64,000 bases of DNA from assembly GCF_019448255.1 (NCBI RefSeq), contig NZ_CP080410.1:930001-994000 (forward strand). The letters are read 5' to 3'. A program made the translations under genes and the position numbers. Shown here piece after piece: positions 1-9,279 of this stretch. The first letter of the stretch is position 1; every line of letters starts with the position of its first letter. The stretch is from Qipengyuania flava. GTDB taxonomy: Bacteria; Pseudomonadota; Alphaproteobacteria; Sphingomonadales; Sphingomonadaceae. The notes under the pieces are model-generated. The model was given only the letters and a program-made list of their open reading frames with translations, ran no database searches and was not told the DNA's origin.

Positions 1-521
1 TGGACGCCGGCAGTGTAGCCGTTGTGATAGGGCGTGGAGCGGTCGTAATTGTGATAGGCGACGTTGTGGAGCCCGTCGTTGTAGCCGCGCTCATAGGCTC
101 GCTCGTCGTCACGGTCGTCGTGATGCCGGCCATTGTCATGGTGATGCGACTTGTGGCTCAGCAGGGCGCCGAGGATGGCGGCGCCCGCCGCAATGCCGAC
201 CGCAGCGCCCGCACCGCCGCCCTTGTGATGGCCGCAATCCTGGTCGGAGGCATCGTTGATCGTCATGATGCGGCCGTCGTAGACCTCGACATTGACGCAA
301 TCATCGTCGCGCTCGTCCCACCAATAGCTGTAGACGTAGCCCATGTTGTTCTTGTGCGTGGACACGTGGGAGAACCCGCGATCGCGCAGCGCGCGTTCAC
401 CGTCGCGGCCATACATGCCGTTGATGTCGACCAGCTGGTTGGCCTTTTCAGCCAGCACCGGGGTCGCCGTCATGGCGGTTGCGGCGGCCAGCAGGGCGGT
501 TTTCGAAAGCAGCTTTCTCAT
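1..521 (-). CDS. Secreted His-rich glycine-zipper protein (3' end cut off)
   Basis: The reading frame starts with ATG at 521 and runs off the left edge, so about 173 residues are visible and the C-terminus is missing. Residues 1-24 look like a Sec signal peptide, with probable cleavage after VLA. A glycine/alanine-rich segment near residues 100-121 (GGGAGAAVGIAAGAAILGAL) resembles a glycine zipper or membrane-inserting helix. It is followed by a strongly charged stretch rich in His, Asp and Arg (SHKSHHHDNGRHHDDRDDER). I do not recognise a named family. The His/Asp tail suggests metal binding or envelope association, which is inference. It is divergent from the small membrane protein gene at 688. 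Confidence 0.75.
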   Translation of the reverse strand, partial: MRKLLSKTALLAAATAMTATPVLAEKANQLVDINGMYGRDGERALRDRGFSHVSTHKNNMGYVYSYWWDERDDDCVNVEVYDGRIMTINDASDQDCGHHKGGGAGAAVGIAAGAAILGALLSHKSHHHDNGRHHDDRDDERAYERGYNDGLHNVAYHNYDRSTPYHNGYTAGV

Positions 522-687
522 GGCGAACAGTCCCTCTCCATCGTGTCAGCGTGCACGATCCGGGCCGTCTCGCTCGCCGAAACGACTCGGCATGCAAGAG
601 CAAAGCTATCACGAAGCACTCGAAAGAAAAGACTACCGTTTTTGGTAGCTTGACGGCAGACTCGGCGAGAATTGAGGAGAGGAACCC

Positions 688-864
688 ATGACCCATCTCG
701 ACATCGCCCACGCAGCCGTGGCCGCCGTACTCATTTTTCTCACGATTTGGCTGATCCGGCGAAACGATCCTCCCGATGCGAAACGTCGCTGGGACTGGCG
801 GATATTCGTGGGCGTCTTTATCGTCATGACCATCTTCAATATCGTCTGGCCCTATTCTCACTGA
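688..864 (+). CDS. Small two-helix membrane protein
   Basis: This 58-residue protein begins at ATG 688 behind a clear purine-rich ribosome binding site (GAGGAGAGGAA, about 674-684). It has two hydrophobic segments, roughly residues 8-23 and 41-54, joined by a charged loop with Arg and Asp residues (RRNDPPDAKRR). It therefore probably spans the inner membrane twice. No family is recognised and the function is unknown. The good ribosome binding site, the clean two-helix layout and the terminator just downstream of the converging neighbour support it being a real gene. Similar orphan two-helix proteins are common in sphingomonads. Confidence 0.7.
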   Translation: MTHLDIAHAAVAAVLIFLTIWLIRRNDPPDAKRRWDWRIFVGVFIVMTIFNIVWPYSH

Positions 865-883
865 GGCCTCCACCAGCGGACGC

Positions 884-916
884 AAAAAGGGCGCCGGGAT
901 CGCTCCCGACGCCCTT
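884..916 (-). terminator. Rho-independent terminator
   Basis: The arms AAGGGCG.CGGGA and TCCCG.CGCCCTT pair around a 4-base loop with one internal mismatch. Read on the minus strand the stem is followed by TTTTT (888-884), so it best terminates the minus-strand gene at 937-1242. It lies between two converging genes. Confidence 0.8.
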
Positions 917-936
917 CGTGTAACGTGTAGGACCGC

Positions 937-1242
937 TTAGCCCTGGCGCTGGCCGGTCAGGGCCATGTCGCCGAACGCACCGGCGTTGACGGTGCCGGTC
1001 AGCTGGTCGCCATTGACGGTGGCGGTGCAGTTGAGGGTCATCGGCATCGGGACGGTCATGTCCATCTTCCAGTTGATGGTGTCGCCATCGACCGAACCGT
1101 CGGTGATGTCCATCGAGCCCATGCCGCCGGCCATCGAGCCGGTGAAGCTGCTGCCGTCATCGCTCGGCACGACAGTGAGGGTGCCCTTCTGGTCGCCCAT
1201 CGGGCTCTTCACGACGGTGTCATAGGTACCTGCTACGGACAT
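937..1242 (-). CDS. Conserved small protein of unknown function, beta-rich
   Basis: The product is 101 residues with no signal peptide and no membrane segment. It alternates short Thr/Val-rich strands with Gly/Asp turns and several Met residues (GSMAGGMGSMDITDG, MTVPMPMTLN), which suggests a small all-beta domain. The opening VAGTYDTVVKSPMGDQKGTL and the repeated TG/TV pattern recall proteins annotated as hypothetical in sphingomonads. I cannot assign a function. It sits 66 bases downstream of the M16 peptidase gene on the same strand and is followed by a strong terminator. It may be the last gene of that transcript or have its own promoter in the gap. Confidence 0.75.
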   Translation of the reverse strand: MSVAGTYDTVVKSPMGDQKGTLTVVPSDDGSSFTGSMAGGMGSMDITDGSVDGDTINWKMDMTVPMPMTLNCTATVNGDQLTGTVNAGAFGDMALTGQRQG

Positions 1243-1308
1243 GGGTATTCCTCTCTTTGGCTAGGGGTAAGATTGCCGTTCCTTCGGCGTTGCTGACATG
1301 AATGTCAA

Positions 1309-4176
1309 TTACTCGGTTGAGCCCATCTCGACCTGCTCGACCGGGAGGCCGAGCTGCTCAAGCTGGGGTGCGACCACCTCGGCATCGCCCACAACCACCC
1401 AGACGAAACCGTCCGGATCGATGGTGGCGCGTGCAGCGGCATCGAGGCTGGCCTGCGTCTGCGCACGGTAGCGATCGGCCAGCAGCTCGTAATAGTTGTC
1501 GGGACGGCCGTAGAGCGCGTTGTTCTGCATCGCGCGCAGGATCGCGCCCGAGGTTTCGAACTGGCCCGGAAGCTCTCCGATCTCGGCGGTGACGATGCGG
1601 GTGATTTCCTCCTCGTTCACGCCGTTGGTGCTGAGGAACTCGCCCGTCTCGCGGATCAGCTCGGCCAGCGCATCGCCCGTGCGGTCGGCCTGGACCGGTG
1701 CGCGCACGGTGTAGGCAACCGCGTTCTCGTTGGTCAGCGGAGCGCCGCGTACGCCGTAGCTCCAGCCTTTGCTTTCGCGCAGGTTCATGTTGAGGCGAGC
1801 GAGGAAGTTGCCGCCCAGCGCGTTGTTGGCGTTGAGGAAGTCGACATAGGTCTCGTCGCGCGCATCAGCCGGGGTCAGCTGGCCGCCGTAGATGTAGCTC
1901 TGCGGCGAGTTGGGCCGGTTGACCAGCACGATGCGGCTGCCTTCATCCGAAGAGGCCGCGGCGCTGGCAAAGGTCTTTTCGCCCTTGGCAACGGCCGGAG
2001 CCTGCCAGTCGCCGAACACTTCGTTGAGCGCAGCAGCGACCTCTTCCAGCGGACGGTCGGAGACGACGAACACTTCGCCGTTGTCGGGGCGGATCCAGCG
2101 GTTCTTGAACCCTGTGATGTCCTCACGCGTGATGGCGCCAAGCGAGGCCACCGTGCCATCGCCCGGACCCGCATAGGGGCTGTCCGCGCCGTAGATCAGC
2201 GGGGCGGCCGTGCGGGCTGCAATCGAGGCAGGGGTGCGCATCGCCTGCTGGACGCTGGTGACCTGCTGGGCACGCACGCGCTCGATCTCCGCCGGGGCGA
2301 AGGCCGGGTTGCGGACCATGTCGGACATCAGCTCGAGCGAAGGTACGAGGTTGGCCGAAAGCGCCGACAGGGTGAAGGTCGACCGGTCGGCGCCGCCACC
2401 CAGCGAAATGTCCGCACCAAGGCGTTCGCTGGTCTCGGCGATGACGCGCGAGCTCTTGGTCGTGGTGCCTTCTTCGAACAGGCGCAGCGCGAGGCTTTCA
2501 AGGCCGCGCTTGTCGGCCGGATCGGCGGCGCTGCCGGCGTTGAACGACAGCGTCACATAGGTCGCCGGGATTGCCGTGCGGTTGGCGTAATGCAGCGTCA
2601 TGCCGTTGGCGAGAGTGGTGCGTTCGACATCGGGGAAGTCGAGTTCCGCGACCGATTCAATCGGCGGGGCCGGGCGCACCTTGGTGACGGTGAGCTCACT
2701 TGCGGCGGGATCGGCTACGGCATCATCGGCTTCGGCGGCCACGCTTGCGGCTTCTTCGTAATCGCTGTCGCGCTCGCCCGGTTCAAGGACCAGCGTCATC
2801 GACGGACGGGTCAGCCAGCGCTGCATTGCCGCCTGGACATCAGCCGGGGTGAGCGAGGAGAGGACTTCGAACTGCTTGGCGTAGAAGTCCGGCGCGTCGG
2901 CCAGGACCTCTCCCTGCGCGAGCGTCACGGCCTTGCCGCCGAATCCACCGACCTGTTCGAGGCCGCGGATGGTGTCGGCTACGCTGCTGGTGGCGGCGCG
3001 GCGTACTTCGTCTTCGGTCGGGCCTTCGGCGATGAACTGCGCGACGAGTTCGTTGAGGCGCTGTTCGACCACGGCCGGATCGGCGTCCGGCGCTGCGGTC
3101 GCGGAAACGGTGAGGATACCGACGCGCTGGAAGGCAAAGTTGCCGCCCGAAACGCTGACGGCCAGCCCTTCATCGCGCACCAGCGCGTTGTCGAGGCGGC
3201 TCGAGGACAGGCCGCCGAGGATCTGCGCGCCGATGTCCAGCGCGATAAGTTCACGGTCGGTAATGCCCGGCGCGGTCCAGTACTTGTTGATGCTGGTGGC
3301 CGCGACCTGGTCGCGCATCACGGTGCGAACATCTTCGGCAAGCTCGGTGATCTCCGCTTCGGCCGGGTTGTTCACCGGGCCGCGAGCGATGGGGCCGAAG
3401 TACTTCTCGACCAGCGGGCGGGCTTCTTCGGCACTGACATCGCCGGCCAGCACGATGGTGGCGTTGTTCGGGCCGTACTTGTCACGGAACCAGCCGCGCA
3501 CATCGTCCATGCTCGCGCTGTCGAGGTCGGCCATCGAACCGATCGGCGAGTGGTCGTAGGGGTGGGGTGCCGGGAAGAGCGTGTTGATGATCTCGTAGAA
3601 GATCAGGCCGCCGGGCTGGTTGTCGCCCTGACGCTTTTCGTTCTGCACCACGCCGCGCTGGTTATCGAGCTTCTCCTGCGTGACGGCACCCAGCAAGTAG
3701 CCCATGCGGTCGCTTTCCAGCCACAGCGCGCGTTCCAGCGCCGGGCGCGGAACGGTCTGGAAGTAGTTGGTGCGGTCGAAATTGGTGGTGCCGTTGTAAT
3801 CGGTCGCGCCCATTTCCTGCAGGTACTGGAAATAGTCGTTGGGTGCGTTTTCCGAGCCGTTGAACATCAGGTGTTCGAACAGGTGGGCAAAGCCCGACTT
3901 GCCTTCCGGCTCGTCCTTCGAACCGACATTGTACCACACGGCCACGGCCACGATGGGCGCCTTGCGATCGGTATGGACGATGACGTCGAGGCCGTTGTCG
4001 AGCGTGAACTTCTCGTAGGGAATATCGACTTCGTCGACCAGCGCGGTGAGCTCTGCGGGCTTGACCTCATCGGCCGCCGCGGCCTGCGCCTGGGCAATGG
4101 TCGGAGCGGTAACGGTGACCCCCAGCCCAAGGGCTAGGGCAAAGGCGCTGGCGGTCAGGAAATGCTGTTTGCGCAT
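1309..4176 (-). CDS. M16 family zinc metallopeptidase (pitrilysin type, two halves)
   Basis: This 955-residue exported protein has a signal peptide (residues 1-30, cleavage near AQA). The N-terminal half carries the inverted zinc motif HLFEH (His98, Glu101, His102) and a probable third ligand Glu180 in RGVVQNEKR. The second half (about residues 500-950) repeats the M16 fold without a zinc motif, as is usual for the inactive half. Such proteins degrade peptides in the periplasm or at the outer membrane. The length fits two-half M16 proteins of sphingomonads. The gene lies 50 bases downstream of the penicillin-acylase-type gene on the same strand, so they may be co-transcribed. The precise substrate is unknown. 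Confidence 0.93.
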   Translation of the reverse strand: MRKQHFLTASAFALALGLGVTVTAPTIAQAQAAAADEVKPAELTALVDEVDIPYEKFTLDNGLDVIVHTDRKAPIVAVAVWYNVGSKDEPEGKSGFAHLFEHLMFNGSENAPNDYFQYLQEMGATDYNGTTNFDRTNYFQTVPRPALERALWLESDRMGYLLGAVTQEKLDNQRGVVQNEKRQGDNQPGGLIFYEIINTLFPAPHPYDHSPIGSMADLDSASMDDVRGWFRDKYGPNNATIVLAGDVSAEEARPLVEKYFGPIARGPVNNPAEAEITELAEDVRTVMRDQVAATSINKYWTAPGITDRELIALDIGAQILGGLSSSRLDNALVRDEGLAVSVSGGNFAFQRVGILTVSATAAPDADPAVVEQRLNELVAQFIAEGPTEDEVRRAATSSVADTIRGLEQVGGFGGKAVTLAQGEVLADAPDFYAKQFEVLSSLTPADVQAAMQRWLTRPSMTLVLEPGERDSDYEEAASVAAEADDAVADPAASELTVTKVRPAPPIESVAELDFPDVERTTLANGMTLHYANRTAIPATYVTLSFNAGSAADPADKRGLESLALRLFEEGTTTKSSRVIAETSERLGADISLGGGADRSTFTLSALSANLVPSLELMSDMVRNPAFAPAEIERVRAQQVTSVQQAMRTPASIAARTAAPLIYGADSPYAGPGDGTVASLGAITREDITGFKNRWIRPDNGEVFVVSDRPLEEVAAALNEVFGDWQAPAVAKGEKTFASAAASSDEGSRIVLVNRPNSPQSYIYGGQLTPADARDETYVDFLNANNALGGNFLARLNMNLRESKGWSYGVRGAPLTNENAVAYTVRAPVQADRTGDALAELIRETGEFLSTNGVNEEEITRIVTAEIGELPGQFETSGAILRAMQNNALYGRPDNYYELLADRYRAQTQASLDAAARATIDPDGFVWVVVGDAEVVAPQLEQLGLPVEQVEMGSTE

Positions 4177-4226
4177 GGTACCTCGATAGTCGATTCGATG
4201 GATGTGTCGGACGGGACGCTATCGCC

Positions 4227-6449
4227 TCAGCGGCGGTTCGTCACCGTTTTGCGGGTCTGGGCGTTTGCAAGGACGTCCTCGCGCCAGAAATGGACGGGTT
4301 TCAGCCGCTTCTCGACGAACAGCTGCATCTGGTCGGTGTAGTGCGGCGAGCGGGGCCGGGTGGTCGCCGCGCCGAAGGGCTGGATCGAGCGCGAGGTAAC
4401 GCGTTCGCCCGGCATCCATTCGACCCACTGGATGAAACTGTCGCCATGGCGCAGCGCGAGGCGGCCGTCATCATGAACGTGCCACAGGGTCGAGGCGCGC
4501 AGGGTGTCGGAGCCGCCATCGAGCGGCAGGTCGACATCGCCCTGGCGCAGGCGCAGCAGCTCGCTCATCGGAACGTCGAGGCGGCCGAAATGCGTGTCGA
4601 GGTGGGTCACGGCTTTCTCCAGCTCTTCGAGCACGGTCGGGCAGCCCTTGTTCTGGTAGCGGCAGGACATGAACTCGCGGATGATCAGCAGGGCGAGGCT
4701 GTCGGCCGGCCCGATATTGTCGGCAGTGAAGTCCCATTCGATCAGGAGATCGCGCGCCGGGGCCAAGTCAGGACGCTCGGACAAGTCGAGCGCTTCAAGC
4801 CCGTCCCAGAGGTCCGCGATGTAACCTGCGCGCATGTATCCGGTGTCATACTTGACCCGCTCCAGCGCGGCGCGGTCGAGCTGGCCGGCCTCGCTCAGCA
4901 GCTTCCAGGCCATGCGCGAGCGGTTGGTCTGCTTGAGTTCAACGCCAAGTTCGGGCGCGAAGTCTTCCGGTGCGAGGTCGCTGCCTTCGCCTGCTGCGGT
5001 AAACGGCGTGTTGTTGGCGTTGTAGAGCCAGCCGCTCGCCGGGTTCACGTAGCGGGGCAGCTCTTCGTATTCGACCGGGCCGTCGGTCAGGAGAGCAGGG
5101 TCCGACCCGTCGAGGACGCCGCGCCAGTTGGCCCCTTCCGGCCGGTCGGGGATCGCTGCGTTGTAGACATAGGCGATGTTGCCCTCGGCGTCGGCGTAGA
5201 TGAAGTTGGTCGAGGGAATATCCATGCGGGAGAGCACGGCTTCCCATTCTTCCAGATTGGTCGCCTTGTTGAGCCGGTAATAGGCGTCGAGTTGGCCGAG
5301 ATTGCCGATCCCGCCATAGCGGAAGGCAAAGGCGCCCTTGTCGTTCTTGATCACCGGGCCGTGGACGCTGCGGTGGATCTCGCGGCGGATCGGCAGGACC
5401 ACGGGGCCAAAGCGCACGGGCAGGGTCACGGTGCGCGTTTCCAGATCGCGCCACTCGTCGGCAAAGCGATAGCGCGTGCCGCTCTCATCCAGCTCGAGCT
5501 CGTAGACGTCGACCATGTCGGGCATGTTGACCGTGTTGGTCCAGCCGAGCGTGCGGTTGTGGCCGAGGAAGGGGAAGGGCGAGCCGGGGAAATTCGCCCC
5601 AGTGAAGTGCCAGCCTTCTTCGCTTTCCACGCTGAATTCGTACCACGCGACCCCGCCGCGCAGCGGCTGGTGGCTGTTGGAGATAAGCGTGGTCGGTCCG
5701 CCGGATCGTTCGGGCGTCACGGCAAAGGCGTTGGAGCCATTGTGCGCGCCATCGCGGCCGAAGGGCGAGTAGGCGAGGCTTTCCTTTTCTGCATCTTCTG
5801 CGGCATCTTCTGCCGGCTGGAGCGCGGTGTCGGACGAGCCTTCGCGCGGGAAACCGGGAATGTCGGGCCCGAATTCGCGTCGCAGGTCGCCGCCTGTCAC
5901 CAGCGGTTCGATCACCCCGTTGAGGCCGAAGAAGAACGGTTGGCGCAGCGCGAAGCCGGCGGCGACATCCTTGCCTTCGACCGGGAAGAGATTGCCGAGC
6001 TTCAGCTCGCCCGGGTGCTGCGCGGCGTAGTCGTTGAGACCGGTTGCGTAGGCTTCGAACAGCGCCTGTGTATCGGCGGGCAGCTTGGGATACTCGCTCT
6101 CCGCGGTGCCGCGCGCATCGAGCAAGTGGTAGACATAGTCGATTGCCGCGCCGTCCTGCCCGGCAATCGCGCCGTAGCGCCCGCGCGCCATCGCGATCAC
6201 GTCCTGCAGGGTGCTGAAATCGTCCTCCGCATGGGCGATCGCCACGCCATAGGCCACGTCGCGGTCGCGCTCGCCGTAGATGTGCGGCACGCCGAATTCG
6301 TCGCGGATGATCTCGGCGGTGTAGGTCTCGTCCGACAGGGCCACGCCGTCGCGCTTGGCCCAGAAGGGCTCCCAGGTGGCGAGCGCGATGAACGCGGCCA
6401 GCACGAGTATCAGCAGCGCAAACCCGATGCGCCCCAACCATGACGTCAT
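4227..6449 (-). CDS. Penicillin acylase family protein (Ntn hydrolase)
   Basis: The start was placed at ATG 6449 (MTSWLGRIGF), preceded by GAGAGGA. This gives 740 residues with an N-terminal membrane anchor or signal helix at residues 7-25. The frame stays open upstream but that part looks like shadow of the divergent gene. The family cleaves itself before a Ser that becomes the N-terminal nucleophile. The segment HNGSNAFAV places it at Ser239, after a spacer rich in Ala, Glu and Asp (about 205-230) that fits the removed linker. Members hydrolyse amide bonds of acylated small molecules such as beta-lactams or acyl-homoserine lactones. The substrate here cannot be read from sequence. Confidence 0.92.
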   Translation of the reverse strand: MTSWLGRIGFALLILVLAAFIALATWEPFWAKRDGVALSDETYTAEIIRDEFGVPHIYGERDRDVAYGVAIAHAEDDFSTLQDVIAMARGRYGAIAGQDGAAIDYVYHLLDARGTAESEYPKLPADTQALFEAYATGLNDYAAQHPGELKLGNLFPVEGKDVAAGFALRQPFFFGLNGVIEPLVTGGDLRREFGPDIPGFPREGSSDTALQPAEDAAEDAEKESLAYSPFGRDGAHNGSNAFAVTPERSGGPTTLISNSHQPLRGGVAWYEFSVESEEGWHFTGANFPGSPFPFLGHNRTLGWTNTVNMPDMVDVYELELDESGTRYRFADEWRDLETRTVTLPVRFGPVVLPIRREIHRSVHGPVIKNDKGAFAFRYGGIGNLGQLDAYYRLNKATNLEEWEAVLSRMDIPSTNFIYADAEGNIAYVYNAAIPDRPEGANWRGVLDGSDPALLTDGPVEYEELPRYVNPASGWLYNANNTPFTAAGEGSDLAPEDFAPELGVELKQTNRSRMAWKLLSEAGQLDRAALERVKYDTGYMRAGYIADLWDGLEALDLSERPDLAPARDLLIEWDFTADNIGPADSLALLIIREFMSCRYQNKGCPTVLEELEKAVTHLDTHFGRLDVPMSELLRLRQGDVDLPLDGGSDTLRASTLWHVHDDGRLALRHGDSFIQWVEWMPGERVTSRSIQPFGAATTRPRSPHYTDQMQLFVEKRLKPVHFWREDVLANAQTRKTVTNRR

Positions 6450-6567
6450 GAATGTGTCCTCTCTTGCGCCCTGCCTAGCCGCAGGGCGGGCCAGCCGCAA
6501 TGCGGTTGGGCAAAACCGCGCGAACGCCTGTTCCCGTTTGCGGATTCGCCGCGCTACCCAGACCTCT

Positions 6568-8016
6568 GTGACAGCGCAGATCACCATCGGCCACGAATCC
6601 TCCGGCAAACCGGTCGAATTCGATATCGAGGAGCTTCTCGCGACCCGCTTGCTCGTCCAGGGCAATTCGGGGAGCGGCAAGTCGCACCTGCTGCGCCGCT
6701 TGCTCGAAGAAAGCGCTGGAATGGTCCAGCAGGTGGTGATCGACCCGGAAGGGGACTTCCCCTCGCTGGCCGAGAAGTTCGGCCATGTGGTGATCGACGG
6801 CGCCGCTTACTCTCCGCCCGAGATCGAGGCGCTGGCGCGCCGCATCCGTGAACACCGCGCCAGCGTGGTGCTCGACCTCGACGGGCTGGAGGTCGAACAG
6901 CAGATCCGCTGCGCCGCCCAGTTCCTGACTGCCCTGTTCGATGCTCCGCGCGAACATTGGTACCCCGCGCTGGTTGTGGTCGATGAAGCGCAAATGTTTG
7001 CGCCCGCCGCCGCAGGCGAGATGGCGGAAGACACCCGCCGAATGACGCTAGGCGCCATGACCAACCTGATGTGCCGCGGGCGCAAGCGCGGCCTTGCCGG
7101 GATTGTCGCGACCCAGCGGCTGGCGAAGCTGGCCAAGAACGTGGCCGCCGAAGCCTCCAACTTCCTGATGGGGCGCACCTTCCTCGATATCGACATGGTG
7201 CGCGCGGCCGACCTGCTGGGCATGGAGCGGCGGCAGGCGGAGCGCATCCGCGAGCTCGAGCGCGGGCATTTCCTCGCGCTCGGCCCGGCCATCACCCGCG
7301 TGCCGCTCGCCTGCAAGATCGGCCCGGTGCAGACCGGCCATACGGTGCAGAGCGAAGGGCTGATGGCGCTGCCGGACACCGCGCCTGAAGACATGGAAGC
7401 CTTGCTCACCGCCGATCTGGCGAGCGAAGTCGCCGCCGCGCCGCCTCCTCCGGCGCCGCCGCCCGCCCCGCGGGTGGATGAGATGGAAGACAGCATCGCC
7501 CGCGCCGAGGAACGCCAAGTCGATGCGCCAGCCGAACCGATCGACACCTCGCACGTCGCCATCCGGATCGAGGAACTGATCGCCGAACTGGCGGGCGAGG
7601 AGGGCATCGCCTTCCAGTCGGCCAGCGCGCAGTACCAGACTTTCCTGACGCGCTGCCGCCGCGAGCGGCTTATCGGCCCGATGCCCGATATGCGCGCCTT
7701 CCGCCGCCGTTTCGCCATTGCGGGCGCTGGGCTGGACGAACTCGATGAGGCGATGCAGGCGCGGATCATGCAGCTTGCCAGCGCGGTGGAAGAGGACCTG
7801 CTCGGCCCCTTCCTGGTGATCGCAAAGGCAGCCCATGCCGGGGAAACCCAGGTCGACGAAAACGAACTGGCCCGTGCCTATGGCACGAGCTCTCCGGGGC
7901 GTATTCGCCGGTTGCTCGACCATCTGGAACGGCAGGGCCTGGTGGTCGTGCGCGAAGACTTCGGCGGCGATCGCACCGTCATGGTGCCCGGCCTCGAAGG
8001 CGTGGGCGCCGGCTAG
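6568..8016 (+). CDS. HerA-like ATP-binding protein (DUF87 type)
   Basis: This is a 482-residue P-loop ATPase. The start is taken at GTG 6568 (VTAQITIGHE); upstream residues in the same frame overlap the divergent acylase gene and look non-native. Walker A is GNSGSGKS at residues 32-39 and a Walker B-like strand is ALVVVDEAQMF. A segment with RGRKRGLAGIVATQR resembles the sensor region of HerA/FtsK-class ATPases. After about residue 290 comes a Pro-rich linker (APPPPAPPPAPR), then an acidic region and a C-terminal helical domain ending in a winged-helix-like part (SSPGRIRRLLDHLERQGLV). No NurA nuclease is adjacent. The role is unknown, perhaps DNA handling. Its stop overlaps the converging acyl-CoA dehydrogenase stop in one CTAG. 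Confidence 0.88.
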   Translation: MTAQITIGHESSGKPVEFDIEELLATRLLVQGNSGSGKSHLLRRLLEESAGMVQQVVIDPEGDFPSLAEKFGHVVIDGAAYSPPEIEALARRIREHRASVVLDLDGLEVEQQIRCAAQFLTALFDAPREHWYPALVVVDEAQMFAPAAAGEMAEDTRRMTLGAMTNLMCRGRKRGLAGIVATQRLAKLAKNVAAEASNFLMGRTFLDIDMVRAADLLGMERRQAERIRELERGHFLALGPAITRVPLACKIGPVQTGHTVQSEGLMALPDTAPEDMEALLTADLASEVAAAPPPPAPPPAPRVDEMEDSIARAEERQVDAPAEPIDTSHVAIRIEELIAELAGEEGIAFQSASAQYQTFLTRCRRERLIGPMPDMRAFRRRFAIAGAGLDELDEAMQARIMQLASAVEEDLLGPFLVIAKAAHAGETQVDENELARAYGTSSPGRIRRLLDHLERQGLVVVREDFGGDRTVMVPGLEGVGAG

Positions 8017-9188
8017 CGCGACCCGCCGAACAGCTGCCGGCCTGCAAGGTCGAGCATGATTTCCTCGCTGCCTCCGCCGATCGCGTTCACCCGCACCTCG
8101 CGGTAGATCCGCTCAACCTTGCTGCCGGTGATGTAGCTCGCGCCGCCGAGCACCTGCGCCGCCTCGCGCGCGACATGTTCGAGCATGCGGGTGGCCTGGA
8201 CCTTGAGCATGGCGAAATCGGCGGGACGGTCGCGGCCTTCGCGCACTTGCCAGGCGCATAGGTCCACCCAGGCCTGCGTCGCCTCGATCTGGCGTTCCAT
8301 GTCGGCGAGCTTGATGCGGATCGACTGGTGGCCGACCAGCGGCTTGCCAAAGGTCTCGCGGTTCTGCGCCCAGTCTGCGGCCTCGGCCATGGCCACGCGC
8401 GCATAGGCGCAGCAGCCCATCGCCATACCCAGCCGCTCGCCATTGAAATTGCGCATGATGCCGATGAAGCCGCCGTTCTCCGGCCCGATGAGGTTCTCCG
8501 CAGGCACACGTACGTCGGAGAAATGGATCGCGGCGGTATCGGAACAGCGCCAGCCCATCTTGTCGAGCCGGGTCCGCTCCACCCCTTCGCTGTCCATTTC
8601 GATCAGCAGCAGCGAAATGCCGCCTGCGCCTGGGCCGCCAGTGCGCACGGCGCAGGTGAGCCAGTCGGCGCGCATGCCGGAGGTGATGAACATCTTGCCG
8701 CCGTTGACGACGTAATGGTCGCCGTCGCGCACCGCCGTGGTGGCAAGATTCGCGACGTCAGAGCCGCCGCCCGCTTCGGTAATGCCGAGAGCGATGATCT
8801 TCTCGCCCGCCAGGACGGGCGGGGCGATACGCTGCTTCAGCTCGTCCGATCCGAGCGCAAGGATGGGCGGCAGGCCGATCCCATGCGTCATCAGCGAGGC
8901 ACCGAGGCCGCCCGCGCCGACGGCGGCCAGTTCCTCGGTGATCACCAGCCCGTGGAAGATGTCGAAGCCTTCCTCGTGCCCGCCGTATTCCTCTGGATAG
9001 CGCAGGCCGAGAATGCCCGCCTCAGCCGCCTTGCGGTGCAGCTCGCGCGGCAATTCGCCTTCCGCCTCCCAGCGGTCGATATGCGGCGAAATCTCGCGCT
9101 CGACGAAGCGCCGCACGCTTTGTGCGAGCGCCTCATGGGTCTCGTCATAGAAGGGGGAACGGGCGCGCCACTCGTCGAAAGCTGTCAT
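8013..9188 (-). CDS. Acyl-CoA dehydrogenase
   Basis: The start is placed at ATG 9188 (MTAFDEWRAR), giving 391 residues; a longer frame from 9224 adds 12 residues of poor quality. The protein follows the family layout: N-terminal helical domain, middle beta domain with the FAD/substrate motif GITEAGGGSDVANL, and C-terminal helical domain ending with NAIGGGSEEIMLDLAGRQL. In that last motif a Glu sits where short-chain family members place the catalytic base. It would oxidise acyl-CoA to enoyl-CoA using FAD and pass electrons to ETF. The chain-length specificity is not evident. The gene is divergent from clpB and converges with the HerA-like gene, overlapping it by four bases. Confidence 0.93.
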   Translation of the reverse strand: MTAFDEWRARSPFYDETHEALAQSVRRFVEREISPHIDRWEAEGELPRELHRKAAEAGILGLRYPEEYGGHEEGFDIFHGLVITEELAAVGAGGLGASLMTHGIGLPPILALGSDELKQRIAPPVLAGEKIIALGITEAGGGSDVANLATTAVRDGDHYVVNGGKMFITSGMRADWLTCAVRTGGPGAGGISLLLIEMDSEGVERTRLDKMGWRCSDTAAIHFSDVRVPAENLIGPENGGFIGIMRNFNGERLGMAMGCCAYARVAMAEAADWAQNRETFGKPLVGHQSIRIKLADMERQIEATQAWVDLCAWQVREGRDRPADFAMLKVQATRMLEHVAREAAQVLGGASYITGSKVERIYREVRVNAIGGGSEEIMLDLAGRQLFGGSR

Positions 9189-9250
9189 GGAGCAGAGACT
9201 TGCGCGGTCGGGCCGCGCGGTCAATCCGGGACAAAAATTTGTCGCTCCCC

Positions 9251-9279
9251 CTCGTCAACGCGGTCCTGACCCCTATATG
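9251..9279 (+). promoter_or_regulatory. Candidate heat-shock (sigma-32) promoter of clpB
   Basis: CTCG at 9251-9254 is followed after 17 bases by CCTATATG at 9272-9279. The alphaproteobacterial RpoH consensus is about CTTG-N17-CYTATNT, so this is a one-mismatch match about 95 bases upstream of the clpB ATG. The position and target gene fit. There is no CIRCE element. Confidence 0.5.

Noticed and set aside
1294-1307. 14-base palindrome TGACAT-GA-ATGTCA between the M16 gene and the next gene
   Set aside because: It is short and touches the M16 stop; nothing indicates a regulator.
2590-6443. Long plus-strand frames opposite the M16 peptidase and acylase
   Set aside because: The minus strand carries intact catalytic motifs; these frames carry none.
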